From: Pseudomonadota bacterium
GTDB taxonomy: Bacteria > Pseudomonadota > Gammaproteobacteria > Xanthomonadales > Xanthomonadaceae
NCBI GenBank assembly: GCA_023423605.1
Contig: JAFAFF010000027.1
Location: forward strand, 1-11,694
Direction: 5' to 3'
Length of the DNA stretch: 11,694 nt
A program made the translations under genes and the position numbers. Positions 1 through 5,770 of the stretch are shown here, in pieces. Within the stretch, counting starts at the first letter, position 1, and the number at the start of each line of letters is the position of its first letter. The notes under the pieces are model-generated. The model was given only the letters and a program-made list of their open reading frames with translations. It was not told the DNA's origin and made no database searches.

Positions 1-849
1 GCCCTGGCCTATGCGCGCGAGCGTCTGCAGTCGCGCTCGCTGAGCGGCGCGAAGTTCCCGGAAAAGCCGGCCGATCCGATCCTGGTCCATCCGGATGTGC
101 GGCGCATGCTGCTGACCATCAGATCGCTGGTGGAAGGCAGCCGCCTGCTGGCCCTGCACGCCGCCACCCTGATCGACATCGCGCACAGCGCGCAGGACCC
201 GGCCGAGCGTGAACGCGCCGATACCCTGGTGAGCTTCCTGACGCCCATCTCCAAGGCCTGCCAGACCGAATGGGGTATCGAGAATACCTACAACGCGCTG
301 CAGTGTTTCGGCGGCCATGGCTACATCCGCGAACACGGCATGGAACAGCTGGCCCGCGATGCCCGCATCACCACGTTGTACGAAGGCACCACCGGCATCC
401 AGGCGCTGGACCTGATCGGTCGCAAGACCGCCAGCAGCCAGGGCGCCGGCCTGAAGGTGTTCCTGGCGGAGATCGACACCTTCGCGAAGGCACATGAAGG
501 CGATGAAACGCTGGCCGAATTCATCGCGCCGCTGCGTGCCAAGGCCGCCGAATGGAGCCGACTGACGATGGATGTGCTGAAGCGTGCGGCCAGCAATCCC
601 GACGAACTGGGCGCCGCCAGCCACGATTACCTGTTCTATTCCGGTTACGTGGTGCTGGCGTACTGGTGGGCACGCAGCGTGGCCGCGGCCGATGCCTCGG
701 GCCGCCCGGAATCCTTCCGCCAGGCCAAGCGAGAAACCGCGCGCTTCTACTTCGCACGGGTACTGCCACGCACCCTCGCGCATGCCGCCGCCATCCAGGC
801 CGGCGCCGAACCGCTGATGGCCATGGACGACGCCCGCTTCGGCCCCTGA
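1..849 (+). CDS. Acyl-CoA dehydrogenase, C-terminal part (5' end outside the window)
   Basis: This is the last 282 residues of an FAD-dependent acyl-CoA dehydrogenase, which catalyses the first (alpha,beta-desaturation) step of fatty-acid beta-oxidation. The reading frame is open from base 1, so the gene begins upstream of the window. The all-helical C-terminal dehydrogenase domain is recognised by CFGGHGYIREHGMEQLARD (fragment residues 102-120) followed by ITTLYEGTTGIQ. The Glu of LYEGT (fragment residue 128) sits where short- and medium-chain enzymes carry the catalytic base. About 140 further residues follow this motif, matching the larger subfamily with an acetyl-CoA-dehydrogenase-like C-terminal extension (PF12806 type) rather than the 380-aa form. 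It ends in TGA. The next plus-strand gene lies over 200 bp away, so this is probably the end of its transcript. The chain length of the substrate cannot be told from this part. Confidence 0.93.
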   Translation, partial: ALAYARERLQSRSLSGAKFPEKPADPILVHPDVRRMLLTIRSLVEGSRLLALHAATLIDIAHSAQDPAERERADTLVSFLTPISKACQTEWGIENTYNALQCFGGHGYIREHGMEQLARDARITTLYEGTTGIQALDLIGRKTASSQGAGLKVFLAEIDTFAKAHEGDETLAEFIAPLRAKAAEWSRLTMDVLKRAASNPDELGAASHDYLFYSGYVVLAYWWARSVAAADASGRPESFRQAKRETARFYFARVLPRTLAHAAAIQAGAEPLMAMDDARFGP

Positions 850-927
850 GCCCGCCGGCCCCTGAACCCGTCCCGCCAGCCGATCCATCCTATGGGTGGC
901 CCCCCCACGCGATCTCTCTGGAGAAAA

Positions 928-949
928 GCCCCCTTTTGTTAAAGGGGGC
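928..949 (-). terminator. Hairpin with 9-bp stem, terminator-like on the minus strand
   Basis: Stem arms 928-936 and 941-949 pair perfectly (GCCCCCTTT / AAAGGGGGC) around a 4-nt loop. Read on the minus strand the hairpin is followed by TTTTCTC, the layout of an intrinsic terminator. Read on the plus strand no T-tract follows. It could still stop plus-strand transcription from the acyl-CoA dehydrogenase gene imperfectly, but the T-tract fits transcription coming from the right, where no minus-strand gene is apparent before 3774. Confidence 0.5.
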
Positions 950-964
950 GCACCGAAAGGTGCG
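949..964. repeat. Short hairpin with GAAA tetraloop
   Basis: Six-base-pair perfect stem (CGCACC, 949-954, and GGTGCG, 959-964) closed by GAAA at 955-958. GAAA is a GNRA tetraloop if the plus strand is transcribed; on the minus strand the loop is TTTC. It shares base 949 with the preceding hairpin, so the two stems could stack. This favours a folded plus-strand RNA over chance palindromes, but there is no direct evidence of transcription. Confidence 0.45.
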
Positions 965-985
965 GGGAATAGGAGGAATGCGTGG

Positions 986-1047
986 ACCTGAATGTTGACG
1001 GTTTGTGTATCGCCTGTCGGCGATACACAAACCGTCAACATTCAGGT
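986..1047. repeat. Perfect 29-bp inverted repeat with 4-nt loop, just upstream of the HNH gene
   Basis: Arms 986-1014 (starting ACCTGAATGTTGACGG) and 1019-1047 (ending CCGTCAACATTCAGGT) are exact reverse complements separated only by TGTC. The bases outside the arms (985 G, 1048 A) do not pair, so the palindrome ends sharply. The arms are less G/C-rich than the surroundings. No T-tract follows directly on either strand, and no flanking duplication is visible, so it is neither a standard terminator nor an obvious transposon with target-site duplication. It ends 16 nt before the HNH start codon, and a possible -10 box (TATAAG, 1047-1052) abuts its right edge, so a bound protein or a cruciform here would affect that gene. 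Confidence 0.85.
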
Positions 1048-1063
1048 ATAAGCTGTTTTCCCG

Positions 1064-1729
1064 ATGGAGACAGACACTACCCGCCTGGGTCTGATCGAAA
1101 CCGGAGCCGCAACATCCGCTCTGGACGCTGCGTCATCGTCACCATCCCGCCCCCTGCATCGCCCCGGTACCGTGCGCCTGCTGTCCCTGGACGCCCACGG
1201 GCGGGTGCTGGACTGGATCACCTGGCAGGACGCCTCCTGCCTGTACGCGCGCGATGCCGTGGCCTGGACCCTCGGTGATCCCTGCCTGCACATCCACGGC
1301 GGCACCAACCGCCTCAGTGGCCTGCGCAGTGGCCTGGACCTGCACCCCATCATCGCCGCGCGTGGCCATGCCCGTTCGCGCGCCATCGACCCCACGCCCA
1401 ACCTCACCAATGCCGCGCTGTTCGCGCGCGATGCACACATCTGCCTGTACTGCGGCCAGCACGGGCAGCGTCCGGTGCTCACCCGCGACCACGTGATGCC
1501 GCTGTCCAAGGGCGGGCTGGACGTCTGGGAAAACGTGGTCACCGCCTGCTTCCACTGCAATTCGCGCAAGAGCGACCGCACCCCCCAGCAGGCGGGCATG
1601 CCCTTGCTGGCCGTGCCTTTCCGGCCCAGCTGGATCGAACACCTGATCCTCTCCAACCGCAATATCCTGGCCGACCAGATGGCCTTCCTGAAGGCGCAGT
1701 TGCCGAAACGTTCCCGCCTGTCGGGCTGA
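1064..1729 (+). CDS. HNH endonuclease family protein
   Basis: A 221-aa protein with an HNH nuclease core near its C-terminal half. CLYC (Cys127, Cys130) and CFHC (Cys162, Cys165) form a probable zinc knuckle pair. RDHVMPLSKGG supplies the catalytic-type Asp142-His143, and ENVV (Asn157) and CNSRK complete the family pattern C-x2-C ... DH ... N ... C-x2-C-N. The N-terminal 35 residues are Ala/Ser-rich and probably disordered; similarity to a folded domain likely begins near VRLLSLDAHGRVLDW (residue 37). No Shine-Dalgarno precedes the ATG: the upstream 16 nt (from 1048) follow a perfect 29-bp palindrome. With a -10 at TATAAG (1047-1052) the mRNA would be nearly leaderless; a later start such as the GTG at 1172 is possible. 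HNH proteins of this type cut or nick DNA, but target and role are unknown. It is followed by dxs after 100 bp and may be co-transcribed with it. Confidence 0.85.
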   Translation: METDTTRLGLIETGAATSALDAASSSPSRPLHRPGTVRLLSLDAHGRVLDWITWQDASCLYARDAVAWTLGDPCLHIHGGTNRLSGLRSGLDLHPIIAARGHARSRAIDPTPNLTNAALFARDAHICLYCGQHGQRPVLTRDHVMPLSKGGLDVWENVVTACFHCNSRKSDRTPQQAGMPLLAVPFRPSWIEHLILSNRNILADQMAFLKAQLPKRSRLSG

Positions 1730-1829
1730 TTCACGCCGGGCACCGCTCACTGCACGCTCACGCGTGTCGGCGTTTGCTTGCTCCACCTCGCAATGGGCGC
1801 GAAAATGAGCGTTCAGAACCAGCCCGAAC

Positions 1830-3740
1830 ATGATGATCGACTCTGCCCGCTATCCCCGCCTTTCGCGCATCCAGACGCCGGATGAACTACGCACGTTCGA
1901 AGAATCCGAACTGGGGGCGGTCGCCGACGAACTGCGCGCCTACCTGATCGAATCGGTCGGCAGGAGCGGCGGCCACTTTGCTGCGGGCCTGGGCGTGATC
2001 GAGCTGACCGTCGCCCTGCATTACCTCTACCAGACGCCGCACGACCAGCTGGTTTGGGATGTTGGCCATCAGACCTATCCGCACAAGATCCTCACCGGCC
2101 GTCGCGACGAGATCCATACCGTCAAGCAGAAGGACGGCGTGGCCCCCTTCCCCAAACGCGAAGAGAGCGAATACGACACCTTCGGCGTCGGCCATTCGTC
2201 CACGTCCATCTCCGCGGCGCTGGGCATGGCCATCGCGCGCCAGCACGAAGACGACGACCGCCGCATCGTGGCGGTGATCGGCGATGGCGCAATGACCGCC
2301 GGCATGGCCTTCGAGGCACTGATGCATGCCGGTGGCATGGAGCCGGAACCGAACCTGCTGGTGATCCTCAACGACAACAACATGTCCATCTCCGAGGCGG
2401 TCGGCGGCCTGACCAAGGTGCTCGGCCGCGCCACCGGCAGCCGTGCGCTGAACGCACTGCGCGAAGGCGGCAAGAAGATCCTCGGCGACAAGAAGAACAA
2501 TCCGGCGCGTTTCGTGAAGCGCTGGGAAGAACACTGGAAGGGCATGTTCGTGCCCTCGACCATGTTCGAGGAAATGGGCTTCCATTACACCGGGCCCATC
2601 GACGGCCATGACCTGCCCGCGCTGCTGTCCACGCTGAAGACGCTGCGCACCCTGAAGGGTCCGAAGCTGCTGCACGTGATGACCACCAAGGGCAAGGGTT
2701 ACGAACCGGCCGAGGGCGATCAGATCGGCTATCACGCCGTGGGGCCGTTCGATCCGGTCAAGGGGCTGGTCGCCAAGAGCGGCGCCCGCAAGCCCACCTA
2801 TACCGATGTGTTCAGCGACTGGCTGTGCGATGCCGCCGCCGCCGAACCGCGCCTGCACGGCATCACCCCGGCGATGCGCGAAGGCTCCGGGCTGGTGCGT
2901 TTCAGCCGCGAATTCCCGCAGCGCTATTTCGATGTGGCCATCGCCGAACAGCATGCGGTGACGCTGGCGGCGGGCATGGCCACCCAGGGCGCAAAGCCGG
3001 TGGTGGCCATCTACTCGACCTTCCTGCAGCGCGCGTACGACCAGCTGGTGCACGACGTGGCCATCCAGAACCTGGACGTGCTGTTCGCCATCGACCGTGC
3101 CGGCGTGGTCGGGCCCGACGGTGCCACCCATGCGGGCAACCTGGACCTGAGTTTCCTGCGCTGCGTGCCGAACATGGTGGTGATGGCGCCTTCCAACGAA
3201 GCCGAATGCCGGCAGATGCTCAGCACGGGCCTGCAGCATCCGGGCCCGGCCGCCGTGCGCTACCCACGCGGCAGCGGTACCGGCATCGACGCCGGCAGTG
3301 ACCTGTCCACGCTGCCCATCGGCAAGGGCGAACAGCGCGTGGCGGGCAGCCGCGTCGCCCTGCTGGCCTTCGGCAGCGTGGTACCGGCAGCCGAACAGGT
3401 GGGTCGCGAACTGGGCCTGAGCGTGGCCAACATGCGTTTCATCAAGCCGCTGGATCGCGAACTGATCCTGCAACTGGCTGCCAGCCACGATGCGTTCGTG
3501 ACCATCGAGGACAACGTGGTTGCCGGCGGCGCCGGCTCGGCCGTGGCCGAACTGTTGAGCGCCGAAGGCGTGCTGAAGCCGATGCTGCAGCTGGGCCTGC
3601 CGGATGCCTTCCAGCACCATGCGAGCCGGGAAGACCTGCTGGCTGAAGCCGGCATCGACGCCGATGGCATCCGTGCGGCGGTACTGAAGCGCTGGCCGGA
3701 ACTGCAGGTGGCCGGCGGCCGGATCAGCGCCGCTGGCTGA
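1830..3740 (+). CDS. dxs: 1-deoxy-D-xylulose-5-phosphate synthase
   Basis: Dxs condenses pyruvate and glyceraldehyde 3-phosphate to DXP, committing carbon to the MEP isoprenoid pathway (and to thiamine and pyridoxal precursors). It is a cytosolic thiamine-diphosphate enzyme. The 636-aa length is typical. The N-terminal TPP domain shows [10 protein letters not shown] (His49), [15 protein letters not shown], and the GDG (151-153) to NDNN (181-184) cofactor and metal motif. The pyrimidine-binding domain has [17 protein letters not shown] with the catalytic-type Glu373, GPDGATHAG (His434) and RYPRG (478-482), and a transketolase C-terminal domain follows (about 505-625). Two adjacent ATGs exist (1830 and 1833); neither has a clear Shine-Dalgarno, and the second, giving MIDSARYPR, resembles xanthomonad Dxs starts as I remember them. 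It converges with the DUF3011 gene, and hairpins span its stop codon. Confidence 0.98.
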   Translation: MMIDSARYPRLSRIQTPDELRTFEESELGAVADELRAYLIESVGRSGGHFAAGLGVIELTVALHYLYQTPHDQLVWDVGHQTYPHKILTGRRDEIHTVKQKDGVAPFPKREESEYDTFGVGHSSTSISAALGMAIARQHEDDDRRIVAVIGDGAMTAGMAFEALMHAGGMEPEPNLLVILNDNNMSISEAVGGLTKVLGRATGSRALNALREGGKKILGDKKNNPARFVKRWEEHWKGMFVPSTMFEEMGFHYTGPIDGHDLPALLSTLKTLRTLKGPKLLHVMTTKGKGYEPAEGDQIGYHAVGPFDPVKGLVAKSGARKPTYTDVFSDWLCDAAAAEPRLHGITPAMREGSGLVRFSREFPQRYFDVAIAEQHAVTLAAGMATQGAKPVVAIYSTFLQRAYDQLVHDVAIQNLDVLFAIDRAGVVGPDGATHAGNLDLSFLRCVPNMVVMAPSNEAECRQMLSTGLQHPGPAAVRYPRGSGTGIDAGSDLSTLPIGKGEQRVAGSRVALLAFGSVVPAAEQVGRELGLSVANMRFIKPLDRELILQLAASHDAFVTIEDNVVAGGAGSAVAELLSAEGVLKPMLQLGLPDAFQHHASREDLLAEAGIDADGIRAAVLKRWPELQVAGGRISAAG

Positions 3741-3743
3741 TCC
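3721..3743 (+). terminator. Hairpin spanning the dxs stop codon
   Basis: GGATCAGC (3721-3728) and GCTGATCC (3736-3743) form a perfect 8-bp stem with a 7-nt loop, and the dxs TGA lies inside the right arm. There is no T-tract, so this is a weak terminator or 3'-end stabiliser at best. Confidence 0.35.
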
Positions 3744-3748
3744 GATAC

Positions 3749-3773
3749 CGCCGGGCGACGGCAATGCCCGGCG
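3749..3773. terminator. Hairpin between convergent dxs and DUF3011 genes
   Basis: An 8-bp perfect stem (CGCCGGGC, 3749-3756, with GCCCGGCG, 3766-3773) and a 9-nt loop fill the 33-bp gap between the two convergent stop codons. Its position fits a shared bidirectional transcription stop, though neither side carries a T-tract. Confidence 0.4.
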
Positions 3774-4346
3774 TCACCGCACCTGGAACTGGCCGCGGCA
3801 GCCATTGCTCACCCACAGCCCGTTGCGGTCCCAGCCCCAGCTCTGGCCTTCGATGCAGGCGGAGCCGGACTTCTGCCGCAGCAGGCGCGCATCGCTGCGG
3901 ATGGTCATGTTGCAGCGACGCTGGCGACGGTCATTGGAATCGCAGTCCACCACCTGCGCGGTGGAACCCCAGCCGTTGCCGTGTCCATTGCCGGGACGGT
4001 TGCCCTGTCCCGGCCGCGATGGACGCCCACGTTCGGCCACGAACTCGGCCCGGCAGCCATGGTTGACCCAGACACCGCCGCGACCCTGGCCCCAACTGCG
4101 GCCTTCCACGCAGGCCGAACCGGACAACTGCCGTACCAGCCGCGCGCGGCCGTCAAGGCGGCATTCCTTCGGCCGGTTGTTGATGGATTCGCAACGTACG
4201 CTGGCGACGCCTCCATCGTTGTAATAGGGCCCGCGGTTCTGCGCGTCGGCGGTCGCTATGGCGCCGGCACCGAGCAGAAGCGGAAGGCACAGCGCGGGAA
4301 CGAGGCCCGCACTGCGAGGGAAGGCAGGAATCAGCTTGCGGGTCAT
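3774..4346 (-). CDS. Secreted protein with two DUF3011 repeats
   Basis: A 190-aa exported protein of unknown function. The N-terminus has a signal peptide: MTRK, then a hydrophobic stretch to GAGAIATADA, with probable cleavage after Ala35 (ADA/Q). The mature part holds two copies of a Cys-rich unit, about residues 49-102 and 132-187, joined by a Gly/Arg/Pro/Asn-rich linker (about 106-129). Each unit has four cysteines (52, 62, 79, 98 and 135, 145, 164, 183) with the shared pattern C-x9-C ... SGSAC[VI]EG.SWG ... G[VL]WV..GCR..F, as in DUF3011 proteins of Xanthomonadaceae. Even cysteine numbers and export suggest disulfides in the periplasm or outside the cell. The start at 4346 is chosen because GGAGGT (4352-4357 on the minus strand) sits 5 nt upstream and the signal peptide begins there; an upstream in-frame ATG at 4421 would bury the signal peptide. 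No function should be assumed. Confidence 0.85.
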   Translation of the reverse strand: MTRKLIPAFPRSAGLVPALCLPLLLGAGAIATADAQNRGPYYNDGGVASVRCESINNRPKECRLDGRARLVRQLSGSACVEGRSWGQGRGGVWVNHGCRAEFVAERGRPSRPGQGNRPGNGHGNGWGSTAQVVDCDSNDRRQRRCNMTIRSDARLLRQKSGSACIEGQSWGWDRNGLWVSNGCRGQFQVR

Positions 4347-4524
4347 GCAATACCTCCGGGGGCGACATGGGCCGAGCATCGCGCATCCACGCGGCCGCGC
4401 ACAGAGGGGGTGGCGCGACAATGCGGGACGTCATTCAAGTATCCGGAAGCAAACTGAATGGGGATATCCGATCAGGGCATCCCGCACTGGCCGGTCGATT
4501 GCATGTGTGCTCAGCGCAGGGAGA

Positions 4525-4728
4525 TCAATCGAAATGTGCCGCGTCCACGTAGGCGTCGCACACTTCCACCCGCACTGCGCAGGGCTCGCCGCTGCGGGCA
4601 TGCTGTTCCTTCGCCAGCGCCGCGGCGAAATCGAACACGGCACAGCCATCACGGAACGTCAGCGCTTCGGCCTTTTCCGGATGAACCACGCGCCAGTGGC
4701 GCTCCCGTTGCTGTAGTCGAATCAACAT
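4525..4728 (-). CDS. Small conserved-looking protein, paralogue of the gene at 4902-5102
   Basis: A 67-aa protein starting MLIRLQQRERHWRVVHP. It has no signal peptide or membrane span and is probably cytosolic. It aligns over its whole length, with a single one-residue gap, to the gene at 4902-5102 (about 27 identical of 66 positions by hand count). Shared features are WR[VI]VHP, then F..G...FD.AA.LA.E.H.R.G...AVRVE. The alternation of a beta-like start, a central helix and a C-terminal strand recalls small DUF2188-type proteins, but this is a fold-level guess. The start is supported by GAGAGG just upstream of the ATG. The same frame stays open much further upstream, but that extension is Arg/Gly/Pro-rich and looks non-coding. 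Function unknown. Confidence 0.65.
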   Translation of the reverse strand: MLIRLQQRERHWRVVHPEKAEALTFRDGCAVFDFAAALAKEQHARSGEPCAVRVEVCDAYVDAAHFD

Positions 4729-4901
4729 GTCGCCTCTCTCCTTGAGTGGGCCTCGACCGCGAAGTACGCCGCACAAACACCGATCCTGATCCAGCACAAC
4801 GTAACCGGCACCCTGCTGCTCCGCTATCAGGATTTTCTGATTTCCAGAGCGTGGGTCCTGGCTCGCATGCGCGCCGGCCGCACCGCCCACGTCTGCCCGG
4901 C

Positions 4902-5102
4902 TCAGCCGTAGCGCACCGCTTCGATGCCGGTGGCGAAGGCTTCCACGCGGACGGCGGCCGCCTGTCCGGTGCGCTGGTGATGCTCGCGGGCCAGTTCGGC
5001 CGCGGCATCGAAGGCATCCGCGCCACGGTCGAACGCCCGGGCCGGCGAACACGGATGGACGATGCGCCACTGGCGCTGGACGTGCTGGACGGTAATGACC
5101 AT
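4902..5102 (-). CDS. Small conserved-looking protein, first of a tandem paralogous pair
   Basis: A 66-aa protein starting MVITVQHVQRQWRIVHP, the upstream member of a tandem pair with the gene at 4525-4728 (about 41% identity by hand alignment). The conserved core is WRIVHP, FD.AA.LA.E.H.R.G and AVRVE; the C-terminus ends GIEAVRYG. It has no cysteine other than Cys18, no signal peptide and no membrane helix. AGGAG lies 7 nt before the ATG, a good ribosome-binding site that fixes this start over an in-frame ATG at 5174. A possible ECF-sigma promoter is at 5173-5200. The 173-bp spacer to the downstream copy suggests either one transcript with a long spacer or separate promoters. Function unknown; a fold like DUF2188 is possible but unproven. 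Confidence 0.65.
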   Translation of the reverse strand: MVITVQHVQRQWRIVHPCSPARAFDRGADAFDAAAELAREHHQRTGQAAAVRVEAFATGIEAVRYG

Positions 5103-5340
5103 GGCAGTGCTCCTGGAAGGGAAAGATCCGGTACAGCGTCCCGTGGCGATTGCGACACCGGGTTCGTGCTGCAAAGACTAGGCAAGGGTCGTCGCGTTCC
5201 GAATCAGTCCGGTCTGAAAACGACGCGGTCACCGCCCTCCATCACCTCGCTGAGCAGGTTCACGGATGTGCACTGCCAGGCCCCTTGCCATGACCGCGTG
5301 TTGATTTCACACTGCGTATACAAACAGGGGCCCCTTCCAC
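5103..5340. other. Divergent intergenic spacer
   Basis: This 238-bp gap separates the minus-strand small-protein gene from the plus-strand genes starting at 5341 or 5534. Apart from the possible ECF promoter I see no coding ORF with a plausible start. TATACA at 5317-5322 could be a -10 for the plus-strand genes, but the nearest -35-like TTGATT (5301-5306) is only 10 nt away, too close to be a normal pair. Confidence 0.5.
5173..5200 (-). promoter_or_regulatory. Possible ECF-sigma (RpoE-like) promoter for the small-protein gene at 4902-5102
   Basis: On the minus strand GGAACGC (5194-5200) is followed after exactly 15 nt by GTCTTT (5173-5178). RpoE-type promoters have GGAACTT and GTC-rich -10 elements at this spacing. 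Two bases of the -35 differ from that consensus and the -10 match is partial. Transcription would start about 65 nt before the ATG at 5102. Confidence 0.3.
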
Positions 5341-5445
5341 ATGCGCACCTTCCTGCTACAGCATCCATCGCTTCTCAAGTATTACTTCATCGCCAGCTAC
5401 GTGATCCTGATGGGTGAACTGCTACGCGCCACCCTGTTCAAATAG
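5341..5445 (+). CDS. Possible 34-aa single-span membrane peptide
   Basis: ATG to TAG encodes 34 residues, MRTFLLQHPSLLKYY followed by a hydrophobic stretch (about FIASYVILMGELL) and a basic end, RATLFK. This would make one short transmembrane or amphipathic helix. AGGGG lies about 10 nt before the ATG, a little far for a ribosome-binding site. Most third codon positions are G or C, as in neighbouring genes, and an in-frame stop at 5302 rules out a longer product. It lies in the 5' region of the DUF1653-emrE pair in the same orientation and could be a leader peptide for it. I do not recognise a family; it may be chance. Confidence 0.4.
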   Translation: MRTFLLQHPSLLKYYFIASYVILMGELLRATLFK

Positions 5446-5533
5446 CCATCGGCGGATTGCCTTCGTCTTCCGCTGGACGACACCGGCCGCGGCATTCGAA
5501 AATCGGCCGGTTGCCTTGCCATCCGGATTGCCC

Positions 5534-5770
5534 GTGACCGATCTCCCCGCCCTCCCTTCGTTGCCCAAGGGCCGCTATCGCCACTTCAAGGGTGGCTTGT
5601 ACGACGTGCTGGATGTGGTCCGCAGCAGCGAGACCCTGCAACCGATGGTGCTGTACCGTGCCCTGTACGGCGAGGGCGGCCTGTGGGTCCGTCCCTACGA
5701 CATGTTCGTGGAAAGCGTGCCTGGCGACGAGGGAATGCAGCCGCGCTTTGCCCTGCTGCCCACGCCATGA
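5534..5770 (+). CDS. DUF1653 domain protein
   Basis: A 78-aa soluble protein of the DUF1653 family, function unknown. The signature is GRYRHFKGGLYDVLDVVR (13-30), then LVLYRALYG-like PMVLYRALYGEGGLWVRPYDMF (37-58) and a closing PRFAL; these proteins are usually 60-80 aa. I chose the GTG at 5534 because it gives TDLPALPSLPKGRYRHFKGG, which fits the family's short N-terminus. The in-frame ATG at 5414 would add 40 unrelated residues and overlap the 34-aa ORF. There is no strong Shine-Dalgarno before the GTG. Its TGA overlaps the ATG of emrE (ATGA, 5767-5770), so the two are probably translationally coupled and co-expressed. Confidence 0.85.
   Translation: MTDLPALPSLPKGRYRHFKGGLYDVLDVVRSSETLQPMVLYRALYGEGGLWVRPYDMFVESVPGDEGMQPRFALLPTP

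Larger units (their letters stand above)
850..1063. other. Structured intergenic region between the acyl-CoA dehydrogenase and HNH genes
   Basis: This 214-bp gap has no convincing protein gene but holds three inverted repeats in a row: 928-949, 949-964 and 986-1047. A perfect AGGAGG lies at 971-976, between the second and third hairpin. The hairpins are listed separately. The stretch 850-927 is GC-rich and shows nothing I can name. I saw no direct repeats of target-site type flanking the hairpins and no SMAG-type element ending in GTAG. The density of structure suggests a leader RNA, a small RNA or a remnant of a palindromic repeat, but the sequence alone does not choose between them. Confidence 0.6.

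Noticed and set aside
986..1047. Palindrome as a transposon with terminal repeats or a SMAG-type element
   Set aside because: No transposase, no flanking target duplication and no GTAG end were visible, so a mobile-element label is not supported.
1887..3764. 625-aa minus-strand ORF opposite dxs
   Set aside because: It is rich in His, Gln and Gly, as expected for the shadow of a high-GC gene, and the opposite strand is unmistakable dxs.
4347..4421. 25-residue N-terminal extension of the DUF3011 protein
   Set aside because: It would place Arg/Cys/Pro-rich sequence before the signal peptide, and a strong GGAGGT precedes the inner ATG at 4346.
4729..5232. N-terminal extension of the 4525-4728 gene, open in frame to 5232
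   Set aside because: It overlaps the paralogue at 4902-5102 in another frame and is mostly Arg/Gly/Pro-rich; the internal ATG at 4728 has a ribosome-binding site and matches the paralogue's start.
5285..5322. Sigma-70 promoter for the plus-strand genes using TTGCCA or TTGATT with TATACA
   Set aside because: Spacings of 26 and 10 nt are outside the normal range.
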